A DNA stretch of 64,000 nt. Source: AR5 sp041497115. GTDB taxonomy: Bacteria; Methylomirabilota; Methylomirabilia; Rokubacteriales; CSP1-6. The stretch covers positions 11,449 through 75,448 of the forward strand of contig JBGQFW010000008.1 in NCBI GenBank assembly GCA_041497115.1. Direction: 5' to 3'. Below the pieces are notes generated by a model. It was not told where the DNA came from. It ran no database searches and saw only the letters and a list, made by a program, of their open reading frames with translations. This document shows, piece by piece, positions 1 through 8,036 of the stretch. The position numbers and the translations under genes were made by a program. Each line of letters opens with the position of its first letter. Position 1 is the first letter of the stretch.

Positions 1-588
1 GATCGGGCCTGGCTCGCGCGAGCGCGCGCCGACGCCGGGCCGCGCTACACGCCGGAGATCGCCGCGCTGGTCCAGGGGCTGCGCGCCGCGCTGCCCGACG
101 ACGCCATCGTCGTCAACGACCAGACGGGGCTCACGTACTGGATGGAGTGGCGGTTTCCCGTGCTGGCCCCGCGCACCTTTTTGTATCCGGCCGGCTCGGC
201 CGTCCTCGGCTACGCGGTGCCGGCGGCGATCGGCGCCAAGGTCGCGCGCCCCGAGCGCGCGGTGATCGCCGTCGCCGGCGACGGCGGCTTCATGTACTCG
301 GTCAACGAGCTGGCGACCGCGGTGAAGTACCGGCTGCCCGTCGTGTTCCTCGTCCTCAACGACGGCCGCTTCGGGGCGATCAAGTGGCTGCAGGAGCGGA
401 TGTTCGGCCGCTGGGGCGAGGCCGACCTGGCGAATCCCGACTTCGTCGCGCTGGCCCGCGCCTTCGGCTGCCACGCCGAGCGCGTCGAGCCACCGACCCT
501 CGGCGCCGCGATCGCGCGCGCGCTGGCCGCTGACGGCCCCACCGTCATCGAGCTGCCCGTCGCCGTCGACCCGCCATGGGAGATGTAG
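1..588 (+). CDS. Thiamine-diphosphate-dependent enzyme, C-terminal part (acetolactate synthase / benzoylformate decarboxylase-like)
   Basis: The frame is open from the first base of the window, so the gene is 5'-truncated and only about 195 C-terminal residues are visible. They form the ThDP (PP) domain: the GDGG motif starts the cofactor/Mg-binding segment and runs about 30 residues to LNDGRFG, as in acetolactate synthase, benzoylformate decarboxylase and oxalyl-CoA decarboxylase relatives. The segment DQTGLTYWMEW precedes it. The substrate cannot be assigned without the missing N-terminal two thirds. The gene is followed by a hairpin and a dispersed repeat (621-738). Confidence 0.85.
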   Translation, partial: DRAWLARARADAGPRYTPEIAALVQGLRAALPDDAIVVNDQTGLTYWMEWRFPVLAPRTFLYPAGSAVLGYAVPAAIGAKVARPERAVIAVAGDGGFMYSVNELATAVKYRLPVVFLVLNDGRFGAIKWLQERMFGRWGEADLANPDFVALARAFGCHAERVEPPTLGAAIARALAADGPTVIELPVAVDPPWEM

Positions 589-620
589 CACTCGGAGGGG
601 GACTTCGTCGATTCGTTGAG

Positions 621-738
621 CGAGGGGGCTACGCCCCCTCGGACTCCCCGGCCGACGGTCGTCGCGCGCCAACGGCGCACTCCTTCCTGCCTCCCCCTGG
701 ATCAGGATTGCGCCGGCAAAGCCGACGCTCGGAGCGTG
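621..738 (+). repeat. Dispersed intergenic repeat, copy A (hairpin plus conserved tail)
   Basis: This begins with a perfect 9-bp inverted repeat around a TAC loop (621-629 and 633-641, a G-run then a C-run). A conserved tail of about 88 bases follows (651-738). The tail aligns with 56871-56959 behind metK at roughly 80% identity by eye, and that copy also carries a G-run/C-run hairpin just upstream. Both copies sit directly after the stop of a plus-strand gene. It could be a REP/MITE-like element or a family of structured 3' ends. Confidence 0.7.
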
Positions 739-742
739 CTGG

Positions 743-1297
743 CTAGGGTTTGCGGGCGGAGAGGGCGCGGAGGGCGGGGAGGTTGTTGGCGAGGAGGTGG
801 GTGTGCAGGGGGCCGTGCTCGCGCCACGCCTGGCAGGTGTTGACGAACCAGAGGTCGCGGGCGGGGTCGGGGATCTCGCGCGCGCCGCGGAAGGCGACAC
901 CGGCGGCCTGCCGCACGACCGGCGCGATCGCGTGCACGAGCGCGGTGAGGTGGGCGCAGCCGCGGGCGCGACCGAAGCGTTCGTTGACCGCGCGGCTGAA
1001 CCCCTGGACGACCGACACGCCGACGAGCTGCTGCAGCGGCGCGAGCGCATCGGTGCAGAGCGTGTAGGGGCGCGCGTCCATCGTCGCCGCCACGGCGGTG
1101 ATGACCAGGTCGGGATGGCGCACCCGCAGGGTCACCCGCATGTCGTGGATCACGGGCTCGGACGGCACGCCGAACCAGTCGTCCGGCTCGGGTCGCTCGT
1201 CGGTCAGGTGGCCGGTGACGTCCAGCTCGGTGTCGCCGACCTTCACGGCCTCCATGCGGATGGACCGGACGTGAATCGGGATGGTCGTGTCGCTCAT
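743..1297 (-). CDS. DUF2889 family protein
   Basis: This 184-residue protein matches the DUF2889 pattern: an N-terminal segment on a 'DVTGHLTD' theme, then IHDM, a stretch of beta-rich sequence, DARPY, LVGVSV..GF and GCAHLTALVHAIAPVV. The family's function is unknown. The ATG at 1297 is chosen because it overlaps the TGA of the upstream inositol-phosphatase gene by 4 bp (ATGA), implying translational coupling; upstream in-frame sequence reads as the shadow of that gene. The last residues are poorly conserved. No signal peptide is seen. Confidence 0.75.
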   Translation of the reverse strand: MSDTTIPIHVRSIRMEAVKVGDTELDVTGHLTDERPEPDDWFGVPSEPVIHDMRVTLRVRHPDLVITAVAATMDARPYTLCTDALAPLQQLVGVSVVQGFSRAVNERFGRARGCAHLTALVHAIAPVVRQAAGVAFRGAREIPDPARDLWFVNTCQAWREHGPLHTHLLANNLPALRALSARKP

Positions 1298-2079
1298 GAG
1301 GGGCGCGTCTCCTCCAGCACCGCCAGCATCGCGTCGTGGATCCGGCCGTTGCTGGCGACGACGGTCGGCGCGTCGAGGTCGATCGGCCCGCCGGTGAGGC
1401 TGGTCAGCCGCCCGCCGGCTTCCTCCACCATGAGGCCGGCGGCCGCCACGTCCCACGCCCCCAGGCGCAGCTCCCAGTAGCCGTCGAAGCGTCCCGCCGC
1501 CACCCAGGCCAGGTACAGCACCGCCGAGCCGAGGCGTCGCACGCCGCGCGCGCGCAGGGCGAAGGCGGCGAACTGCGCGAGGTTGTTGTCGCCCGTCACG
1601 CGGATGTCGTAGGGGAAGCCGGTGGCGAGCAGGCTCGCGTCCAGGGTGTCGGCGGACGACACCGCCAGCCGCGCCTCGTTGCGGAAGGCGCCGGCGCCCC
1701 GCTCGGCGACGTAGAGATCGCCGTGGCTCGGATCGTAGACGACGCCCAGCTGGACACGGCCGGCGACCTCGAGCGCGATGGACACCGCGTAGAGGGGCAG
1801 CCCGTGGGCGTAGTTGGTGGTGCCGTCGAGCGGGTCGATGATCCAGCGCCGGCCGGTGGTGCCGGGCTGGGCGCCGCGCTCCTCGGCCAGGATCGCGTCG
1901 CCGGGAAAGGCGGCGAGCAGGCGGTCCACGATGAGCGCCTCGGCGCGGGCGTCCATCTCGGTGACGAGGTTGGTGGGGTGGCCCTTGTAGACGATGCGGC
2001 GCGGGCCGGCGAGCTCGTCGCGAAGGAGGTCGCCGGCGGCGCGCGCCACCTCGACCGCGACGCGACGTTCCTCACGCAT
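1294..2079 (-). CDS. Inositol monophosphatase family protein
   Basis: At 261 residues this has the family's usual length. It hydrolyses phosphate monoesters (inositol phosphate, histidinol phosphate or PAP, depending on subgroup) with Mg2+. Metal-binding motifs are visible: ILAEERG (first Glu-Glu), the signature WIIDPLDGTTNYAHGLP, and the C-terminal GAWDVAAAGLMVEEAGG. The substrate cannot be told from sequence alone; the SuhB, HisN or CysQ classes are all possible. The ATG at 2079 starts a typical N-terminus (MREERRVAVEVARAAG); longer in-frame sequence runs into the divergent reductase gene. It is coupled to the downstream DUF2889 gene by a 4-bp overlap. Confidence 0.88.
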   Translation of the reverse strand: MREERRVAVEVARAAGDLLRDELAGPRRIVYKGHPTNLVTEMDARAEALIVDRLLAAFPGDAILAEERGAQPGTTGRRWIIDPLDGTTNYAHGLPLYAVSIALEVAGRVQLGVVYDPSHGDLYVAERGAGAFRNEARLAVSSADTLDASLLATGFPYDIRVTGDNNLAQFAAFALRARGVRRLGSAVLYLAWVAAGRFDGYWELRLGAWDVAAAGLMVEEAGGRLTSLTGGPIDLDAPTVVASNGRIHDAMLAVLEETRPS

Positions 2080-2134
2080 GCCGCGACGCAGAGTACCACA
2101 GCGAGCGGTGGTAGCATGGATCGCTGTGAGCGCG

Positions 2135-3058
2135 ATGCGTATCCTGATCGTCGGCGCCGGCGGCGTCGGCGGATTCTTCGGCGCCAAGCTGGCGCGGGCC
2201 GGCGTCCCGGTGACGTTCCTGGCGCGTGGCGCGCACCTGGAGGCGATGCGGCGCGACGGTCTGCGCGTGCGCTCGGCGGTCGACGGCGAGTCCGTCGTGA
2301 AGGTCGAGGCGGTGGCGGACGTCACCGGGCTGCCGGTGGCTGACGCCGTCCTCTTCTGCGTGAAGTCGTTCGACACCGAGACGGCGGCGGCGGCCATCCG
2401 GCCGGTGGTCGGCCCCGACACCGCGGTCGTCTCGCTGCAGAACGGCGTGGACAACGAGGAGACGATCGACCGGGTGCTCGGTCCCGGCCACGCCGTCGGC
2501 GGGGTCGCCTACGTCTTCGCCACCATCGAGTCGCCCGGCGTCATCGCCCATCGCTTTGCCGGCCACGTGGTGTTCGGCGAGCTCGACGGCCGCCCGCGCC
2601 CGCGGCTCGAACGGCTGCGCGAGGCCTTCGTCGCGGCCGGCGTGCGGGCGGAGGTGGCGCCCGACATCCGCCGCGCGCTCTGGCACAAGTACGTGATGAT
2701 CAGCGCCCAGGCGGGCACGACCGCGCTCGTCCGCGCGCCGATCGGCGTCATCCGCACGGTGCCGGAGACGTGGCGGCTGTATCGCCTGATCGTCGAGGAG
2801 CTGGCCGCCCTGGCGCGCGCGAGCGGCGTGGACCTCGGGGCCGACGTCGTCGAATCGGTCGTCAAGGCGATCGAGGGGGTGGCGCCCGACGCGTCGTCCT
2901 CGCTGCATCACGACCTCGCCCAGGGGCGACCCCTCGAGCTCGAGGCGCTGCACGGCCACGCGGTCCGACTGGGCGAGCGGCTGGGGGTGCCGACGCCGAT
3001 GGTGTTCGCCGTCTACGCCGCCCTGAAGCCCCACCTCGCCGGCCGGCCGCAGCCATAG
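2135..3058 (+). CDS. panE: 2-dehydropantoate 2-reductase (ketopantoate reductase family)
   Basis: This 307-residue NADPH-dependent reductase would convert ketopantoate to pantoate in pantothenate/CoA synthesis. Seen: an N-terminal Rossmann motif GAGGVGGFFGAKL, the internal FCVKSFDT and SLQNGVDN (the conserved Lys and Asn of the active site), LWHKYV in the C-terminal domain, and the ELEALHG segment in place of the usual E-x2-x-x-N-G. Members are often paralogous, so pantothenate synthesis is not certain. A GTG at 2126 is an alternative start three codons upstream. It opens a plus-strand run with two ABC genes and an alkyltransferase-like gene. Confidence 0.8.
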   Translation: MRILIVGAGGVGGFFGAKLARAGVPVTFLARGAHLEAMRRDGLRVRSAVDGESVVKVEAVADVTGLPVADAVLFCVKSFDTETAAAAIRPVVGPDTAVVSLQNGVDNEETIDRVLGPGHAVGGVAYVFATIESPGVIAHRFAGHVVFGELDGRPRPRLERLREAFVAAGVRAEVAPDIRRALWHKYVMISAQAGTTALVRAPIGVIRTVPETWRLYRLIVEELAALARASGVDLGADVVESVVKAIEGVAPDASSSLHHDLAQGRPLELEALHGHAVRLGERLGVPTPMVFAVYAALKPHLAGRPQP

Positions 3059-3122
3059 GGCCGCCCCGCTGACGCCCGCCCGCGAGATCTGGCGCGCCGC
3101 CGCGCGCTACCGCGCCCGCTAT

Positions 3123-4799
3123 GTGCTGGGGCTCGGCTGCCTCGTCGTCGGCACCAGCCTCTCGCTGCTCATTCCGTGGACGGTCAAGCACGCCATCGAC
3201 GCGCTCCAGGCGGAGGGCGCGGCGGCGCCGCTCGCTGACTACGTCGGCCTGATCATCCTGTGCGCGCTCGGCAACGGCGTGGCGCGCCTCGGCTCCCGCT
3301 TCGCGATCGCCGGCGCCTCCCAGCACGTCGGCGCCGACCTGCTCGACCGGCTCTACGCGGCCGTGCAGACGTTTCCGCCCGCCCTCTTCGCGCGCTTCGG
3401 CACCGGCGAGCTCATGGCGCGCGCGACCAGCGACGTCAGCGCCGTCCGCTCGTTGACGGGGTTCGGCGCGATCGCGGCGGCCTCGACCGGGCTGGCCTTC
3501 GTCGGCGCGCTCGCTGCGATGGTCGCGGTGGACCCCTGGCTGACCCTGTGGGCGATGGCGCCCTCACCCGCGCTGGTGCTGCTGATCCGCCGCTACAACG
3601 CGCTGGTGAGCGAGCGCACGCACGCGGTGCAGCTGCGGCTGGACGACCTCTCGACCCTCGTGCAGGAGCGGCTCGCCGGCATGGGCGTCGTGCGCGCCTA
3701 CACGCTGGAGCCTCGGGCCACCGCCGAGTTCGCCGAGGTCAACGGCGCCCTGCGCGACGCCAGCGCCGAGCTCGCCCGCACGCAGGCGCACTTCACGCCG
3801 CTCATGGGGCTCGTCACCGGCCTCGGCACGCTCGTCGTCCTGTGGGCGGGGGGGACCGCGGTCGCCTCCGGCCGCCTCTCGCTCGGCGCCCTCGTGGCGT
3901 TCACCGGCTATCTCGCGTACCTGGCGTGGCCGACGGTGGCGCTGGGGTTCACGCTGGCGCTGACCCGGCGCGGCCTCGTCTCGATGGAGCGCATCCAGCA
4001 CGTGCTCGCCGTCGCGCGCCCGGCGCCGGCGGGACCGGCCGACGGCGGCTCCGCGCTGGAGCCGTCGATCCGCTTCGCCGGGCTGACCTTCGCCTACAAG
4101 GGACGGCCGCCCGTCCTCGCGGACGTGAGCTTCGAGGTCCGCCCCGGCGAGCTGGTGGCGGTGGTGGGGCCGACCGGCAGCGGCAAGTCCACGCTGGGGC
4201 TCGTGCTGGCGCGCTTGTGGGAGCCGCCGCCCGCCATGGTCTTCGTCGGCGGCCGCGACGTCACCACGCTGCCGCTCGGTCGTCTCCGCGCGGCCCTGGC
4301 GTGGGTGCCCCAGGACGCTTTCCTCTTCTCGCGCGCGCTGGCGGACAACGTGGCGCTGGGGCGCGAGGGCGTCGGCCAGGCCGACGTGCGCCGGGCGGCC
4401 GCGCGCGCCGGGATCGCCGAGGAGATCGCCGCGTTCCCGCGCGGCTGGGACACCGTGGTGGGCGAGCGCGGCCTCACGCTCTCCGGCGGCCAGCGCCAGC
4501 GGGTGGCGCTCGCCCGCGCGCTGGCGGGGGCGCCGCCGATCCTCGTGCTCGACGACGTCTTCGCCAGCGTGGACACCGCCAAGGAGGGCGAGATCCTGAC
4601 CGGCCTGCGCGGCGCCGCGCCGACGATCTTGTTGATGACGCACCGGCTGCGCGCGGCTCAGTCCGCCGACCGGATCGTCGTGCTGGACGAGGGGCGGGTG
4701 GTGGAGACCGGCACGCACGCGGTGCTGCTGGCGGCCGACGGCCTCTACGCGCGGCTGTGGCGGCGGCAGCGGCTGGAGGAGGAGATCGCGCGTGCCTGA
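3123..4799 (+). CDS. ABC exporter half-transporter, non-catalytic Walker B partner
   Basis: This is a type IV ABC exporter half: about six transmembrane helices, then a nucleotide-binding domain. Walker A GPTGSGKST lies near residue 349, a canonical LSGGQRQRVALARAL near 453, and Walker B near 473. The base after Walker B is Asp (LVLDDVFASVD) rather than catalytic Glu. Together with the next gene this looks like a heterodimeric exporter. GTG 3123 is the first canonical start, but the frame is open back to about 3063 and encodes a plausible cytoplasmic lead-in (REIWRAAARYRARY). The real start may therefore be CTG 3069. It overlaps the next gene by 8 bp. Confidence 0.85.
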   Translation: MLGLGCLVVGTSLSLLIPWTVKHAIDALQAEGAAAPLADYVGLIILCALGNGVARLGSRFAIAGASQHVGADLLDRLYAAVQTFPPALFARFGTGELMARATSDVSAVRSLTGFGAIAAASTGLAFVGALAAMVAVDPWLTLWAMAPSPALVLLIRRYNALVSERTHAVQLRLDDLSTLVQERLAGMGVVRAYTLEPRATAEFAEVNGALRDASAELARTQAHFTPLMGLVTGLGTLVVLWAGGTAVASGRLSLGALVAFTGYLAYLAWPTVALGFTLALTRRGLVSMERIQHVLAVARPAPAGPADGGSALEPSIRFAGLTFAYKGRPPVLADVSFEVRPGELVAVVGPTGSGKSTLGLVLARLWEPPPAMVFVGGRDVTTLPLGRLRAALAWVPQDAFLFSRALADNVALGREGVGQADVRRAAARAGIAEEIAAFPRGWDTVVGERGLTLSGGQRQRVALARALAGAPPILVLDDVFASVDTAKEGEILTGLRGAAPTILLMTHRLRAAQSADRIVVLDEGRVVETGTHAVLLAADGLYARLWRRQRLEEEIARA

Positions 4800-6579
4800 C
4801 GCGCCACTCGATCAGGAGCACGACGACGTCCTCGGCCGGGCATTCGACCGGCGGCTGGCCGCACGGCTGTGGCAGGCCGCGCGCGCGCACCACCGGCTGG
4901 TGGGCGGCTCGATCGCGCTGTTCCCGCTGATCACGCTGATGGAGCTGGCCCAGCCGTACCTGCTCAAGATCGCCATCGACGACCACATCCTGCGCGCCGA
5001 TTGGACAGGGCTGACCGCCGTCGCGATCCTCTACGCCGCCGCGCTCGGCATCCTCTATGTCCTGCGGCTGCTCGAGGCGTTCCTCATGGCGCTAACGGGG
5101 CAGCGGGTGATCCACGACCTGCGCGCGCGGCTGTTCGAGCACCTCCTCCGGCTGGAGGCCGGCTTCTTCGATCGCACGCCGGTGGGGCGGCTGATGACGC
5201 GCGTGCTGAGCGACGTGGAGGCGGTGAGCGAGGCGTTCACCAGCGGCCTCTTCGCGGTGGTGGCCGACGTCGTCACGCTGGCCGGCGTGGTGGCCATCAT
5301 GCTCTGGATGGACTGGCGGCTGGCGCTGGTGACGTTCGCGATCGTGCCGGTGCTCTTCGCGGTGGCCGGCTACTTCCGCATCCGCGCCCGCGACGCCTAC
5401 CGGGAGGTGCGCCGGCGGCTGGCCCGCCTCAACGCATTCTTACAAGAGTCCATCCAGGGGATGGCGGTGGTCCAGCTCTTCACCCGCGAGGCCCACGAGC
5501 GGGCCGAGTTCCGGCGCCGCAACGAGGACTACCGCGCCGGGCAGTTCGTCTCGACCCGCTTCGAGGCGACGCTCTACGCGGCGGTGGAGGCGCTCGGCTC
5601 GATCGCCCTCGCCCTGCTGGTCTGGTACGGCGGCCGCCGCATCCTCGACGACGCGCTGACGTTCGGCGCGCTGGTCGCCTTCATCCAGTACACGAGCCGC
5701 TTCTTCCTGCCGATCCGCGACCTCGGCGCCAAGTACACCGTGATGCAGGCGGCGATGGCCTCGGCCGAGCGCATCTTCGGGCTGCTCGACCGCCCGCCCG
5801 CGATCGTGTCGCCGTCGACGCCGCGCGCGCCGGCCGCGCCCGCCGCCGGCCGGGTCGCGTTCGAGCACGTCTGGTTCGCCTACGAAGACGAGCGCTGGGT
5901 GCTGGCCGACTGCGCCCTCGCGGTGGCGCCGGGCGAGCACGTCGCGCTGGTCGGGACCACCGGCGAGGGCAAGTCCACCTGCGTGCGGCTGCTCAACCGC
6001 ACGTGGGACGTCGGGCGGGGCCGCGTCCTGGTGGACGGCGTGGACGTGCGCGAGTGGGACCTCGGGCGGCTGCGCCGCCACGTCGGCGTGATCTTCCAGG
6101 ACGCCGTGCTGTTCACCGGCACGGTGGAGGCCAACCTGACCCTCGACGGCGCCGGCGGCCGCGCCGCGATCGAGCGCGCGCTGGCGAGCGCCGGCGCGGC
6201 GGCGCTGGTGCAGCGTCTGCCGCACGGCCTGGCCACGCCGCTCGTCGAGCGGGCGGCGAACCTCTCGCACGGCGAGCGCCAGCTGTTGGCCATCGCGCGG
6301 GCGCTCGTGTACAATCCCGCAATCCTCGTGCTCGACGAGGCGACCTCGAGCGTCGATCCCGAGTCCGAGCGGATGATCCGGGAGGCGATGGCGCGGCTCA
6401 TGGCCGGGCGCACGACGATCACGATCGCCCACCGGCTGTCGACCATCCACGATGCCGACCGGATCCTCGTGCTCCATCGCGGGCGCATCCACGAGGAGGG
6501 CACGCACGCCGCGCTGCTGCGCGGCGGGGGTCTCTACGCGCGCCTGCACGAGCTGGGCGCGGGCGCCGCGCTCGCGTGA
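4792..6579 (+). CDS. ABC exporter half-transporter, catalytic Walker B partner
   Basis: This 595-residue half-transporter has an N-terminal cytoplasmic stretch, six predicted membrane segments and a nucleotide-binding domain. Walker A is GTTGEGKST near residue 388, and Walker B is ILVLDEATSSVD with the catalytic Glu. The signature is degenerate (LSHGERQLL instead of LSGGQ). That complements the upstream partner, which has a good signature but no catalytic Glu. So one composite ATP site should be active and the other degenerate, as in TM287/288- and TmrAB-type exporters. The substrate is unknown. The GTG start overlaps the upstream gene by 8 bp and the stop overlaps the next gene by 4 bp. Confidence 0.88.
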   Translation: MPDAPLDQEHDDVLGRAFDRRLAARLWQAARAHHRLVGGSIALFPLITLMELAQPYLLKIAIDDHILRADWTGLTAVAILYAAALGILYVLRLLEAFLMALTGQRVIHDLRARLFEHLLRLEAGFFDRTPVGRLMTRVLSDVEAVSEAFTSGLFAVVADVVTLAGVVAIMLWMDWRLALVTFAIVPVLFAVAGYFRIRARDAYREVRRRLARLNAFLQESIQGMAVVQLFTREAHERAEFRRRNEDYRAGQFVSTRFEATLYAAVEALGSIALALLVWYGGRRILDDALTFGALVAFIQYTSRFFLPIRDLGAKYTVMQAAMASAERIFGLLDRPPAIVSPSTPRAPAAPAAGRVAFEHVWFAYEDERWVLADCALAVAPGEHVALVGTTGEGKSTCVRLLNRTWDVGRGRVLVDGVDVREWDLGRLRRHVGVIFQDAVLFTGTVEANLTLDGAGGRAAIERALASAGAAALVQRLPHGLATPLVERAANLSHGERQLLAIARALVYNPAILVLDEATSSVDPESERMIREAMARLMAGRTTITIAHRLSTIHDADRILVLHRGRIHEEGTHAALLRGGGLYARLHELGAGAALA

Positions 6580-6923
6580 GCCCCGGGCGGGGCGGGCCGG
6601 CGCGGCCGGCGGCGGGCCCGTGGGCGTTCCGCCGGACGGTGTACGCGATCGTGCGGCGGGTGCCGGCCGGCCAGGTCGTGACCTACGGGCAGGTGGCGGC
6701 GCTGGCCGGCCGACACCGCGCGGCCCGCGCGGTCGGCGGGGCGATGCGCGCCTGTCCCGACGGCGTGCCGTGGCATCGCGTGGTGAACGCGCAGGGGGCC
6801 ATCAGCCGGCGCCGCCGGGAGAGCGGGATGCTCACGCAGCGCATCCGCCTCGAGCAGGAGGGCGTGCGACTGCGCCGCGGCCGCGTGCCCCTGGCCACGC
6901 ACCGGTGGCAGCCGCGAAAGTAG
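6576..6923 (+). CDS. Alkyltransferase-like protein (ATL; MGMT fold without the acceptor cysteine)
   Basis: This 115-residue protein carries the DNA-binding domain of O6-alkylguanine-DNA alkyltransferases: a start typical of the family (FRRTVYAIVRRVPAGQVVTYG), the helix-turn-helix with a RAVGGAMRACP segment, and the active-site region. The alkyl-accepting motif PCHR is replaced by PWHR (about residues 65-68). That replacement is the hallmark of ATL proteins, which bind alkylated guanines without repairing them and pass the lesion to nucleotide excision repair. uvrB and uvrC are elsewhere in this window. The GTG start overlaps the upstream ABC gene by 4 bp. Confidence 0.88.
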   Translation: MSPGRGGPARPAAGPWAFRRTVYAIVRRVPAGQVVTYGQVAALAGRHRAARAVGGAMRACPDGVPWHRVVNAQGAISRRRRESGMLTQRIRLEQEGVRLRRGRVPLATHRWQPRK

Positions 6924-6958
6924 TGAACGGTCTTCGGGCTCCACGCGAATGGGGGGGA

Positions 6959-6987
6959 GATGGGGGGGCCGGGACGGCCCCCCCATC
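6959..6987. terminator. Strong G-run/C-run hairpin
   Basis: A perfect 12-bp inverted repeat (6959-6970 and 6976-6987) surrounds a 5-base GGGAC loop. It lies between the alkyltransferase-like gene and the LLM gene, with the ATG of the latter only 8 bases downstream. There is no U-tract, so intrinsic termination is unproven. It could instead mask the ribosome-binding site of the LLM gene. Confidence 0.5.
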
Positions 6988-6994
6988 GCTGACA

Positions 6995-8014
6995 ATGCGG
7001 CTCGCGCTGAACCTCAGCTACTCCGGCTCGGGCGTCGCCCTCGACATGGCCAAGATCCTCGAGGCCGAGCGGCTCGGCTACGCCTCGGTGTGGACGGCCG
7101 AGGCGTACGGCTCCGACGCGGTGACACCGGCGGCGTGGATCGCCGCCCGCACCGAGCGGATCCACGTGGGCACCGCCATCATGCAGATCCCCGCCCGCAC
7201 GCCGGCGATGACCGCCATGACCGCGATGACGCTCGACGCGCTGTCGGGCGGGCGGTTCCGGCTCGGGCTCGGGGTGTCGGGCCCGCAGGTGGTGGAGGGG
7301 TGGCACGGCCAGCCGTTCGGCAAGCCGCTGGCCCGCACCCGCGAGTACGTGGAGGTGGTGCGCGCCATTCTCCGGCGGGAGAAGCCGGTCGAGTTCCGCG
7401 GCGACTACTACCAGATTCCCTACGCCGGGGCCGACGCCACCGGCCTCGGCAAGCCGCTGCGCTCGATCCTCCACGGGCGCGCCGACCTGCCGATCTACCT
7501 CGCCGCCGTCGGGCCGAAGAACGTCGCGCTCGCCGCCGAGATCGCCGACGGCTGGATCCCCGTCTTCTTCTCGCCGCGGCGGGCGGCGATGTTCTGCGAG
7601 TGGCTGGCGGCGGGGTCCGCCGCGCGCGGGGGCGCCCGTCCCGGCTTCGACGTGATGCCGATGGTCTCGGTCGTCGTGGGCGACGACGTGGCGGCGTGCC
7701 GGGCGGTGGTGAAGCCGCGCGTCGCGCTCTACGTCGGCGGCATGGGTGCGCGCGGCCGCAACTTCTACAACGACATCGCGCGCCGCTACGGCTACGAGGA
7801 TGCGGCCGCGCGCATCCAGGAGCTGTTCCTCGGCGGCCGCCGCGACGAGGCCGTCGCCGCGGTGCCCGACGCGCTGGTGGACGAGGTCGCGCTGTGCGGG
7901 CCGCGCGAGCGGATTCGCGAGCAGCTCGCGGAGTGGACGGCCTCCGGCGTCACGACGCTGATGGTCGCGGGGGACCTGGCCGCCGTGCGCACGATGGCCG
8001 AGCTGGCGTCGTAG
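6995..8014 (+). CDS. LLM class (luciferase-like) flavin-dependent oxidoreductase
   Basis: This 339-residue bacterial-luciferase-fold protein follows the F420/FMN oxidoreductase pattern: an N-terminal strand with LSYSG, SVWTAEAYGSD, RIHVGTAIMQIPARTP, LSGGRFRLGLGVSGPQV and IYLAAVGPKNVALAAEIADGWIP. The closest general type is F420-dependent methylenetetrahydromethanopterin-reductase-like enzymes. The cofactor (F420 or FMN) and substrate cannot be fixed from sequence. ATG 6995 gives the canonical start. It precedes an SDR dehydrogenase by 22 bp, so the two may act in one catabolic step series. Confidence 0.85.
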   Translation: MRLALNLSYSGSGVALDMAKILEAERLGYASVWTAEAYGSDAVTPAAWIAARTERIHVGTAIMQIPARTPAMTAMTAMTLDALSGGRFRLGLGVSGPQVVEGWHGQPFGKPLARTREYVEVVRAILRREKPVEFRGDYYQIPYAGADATGLGKPLRSILHGRADLPIYLAAVGPKNVALAAEIADGWIPVFFSPRRAAMFCEWLAAGSAARGGARPGFDVMPMVSVVVGDDVAACRAVVKPRVALYVGGMGARGRNFYNDIARRYGYEDAAARIQELFLGGRRDEAVAAVPDALVDEVALCGPRERIREQLAEWTASGVTTLMVAGDLAAVRTMAELAS

Positions 8015-8036
8015 GGGGACAAGGAGACCGTCCGTC

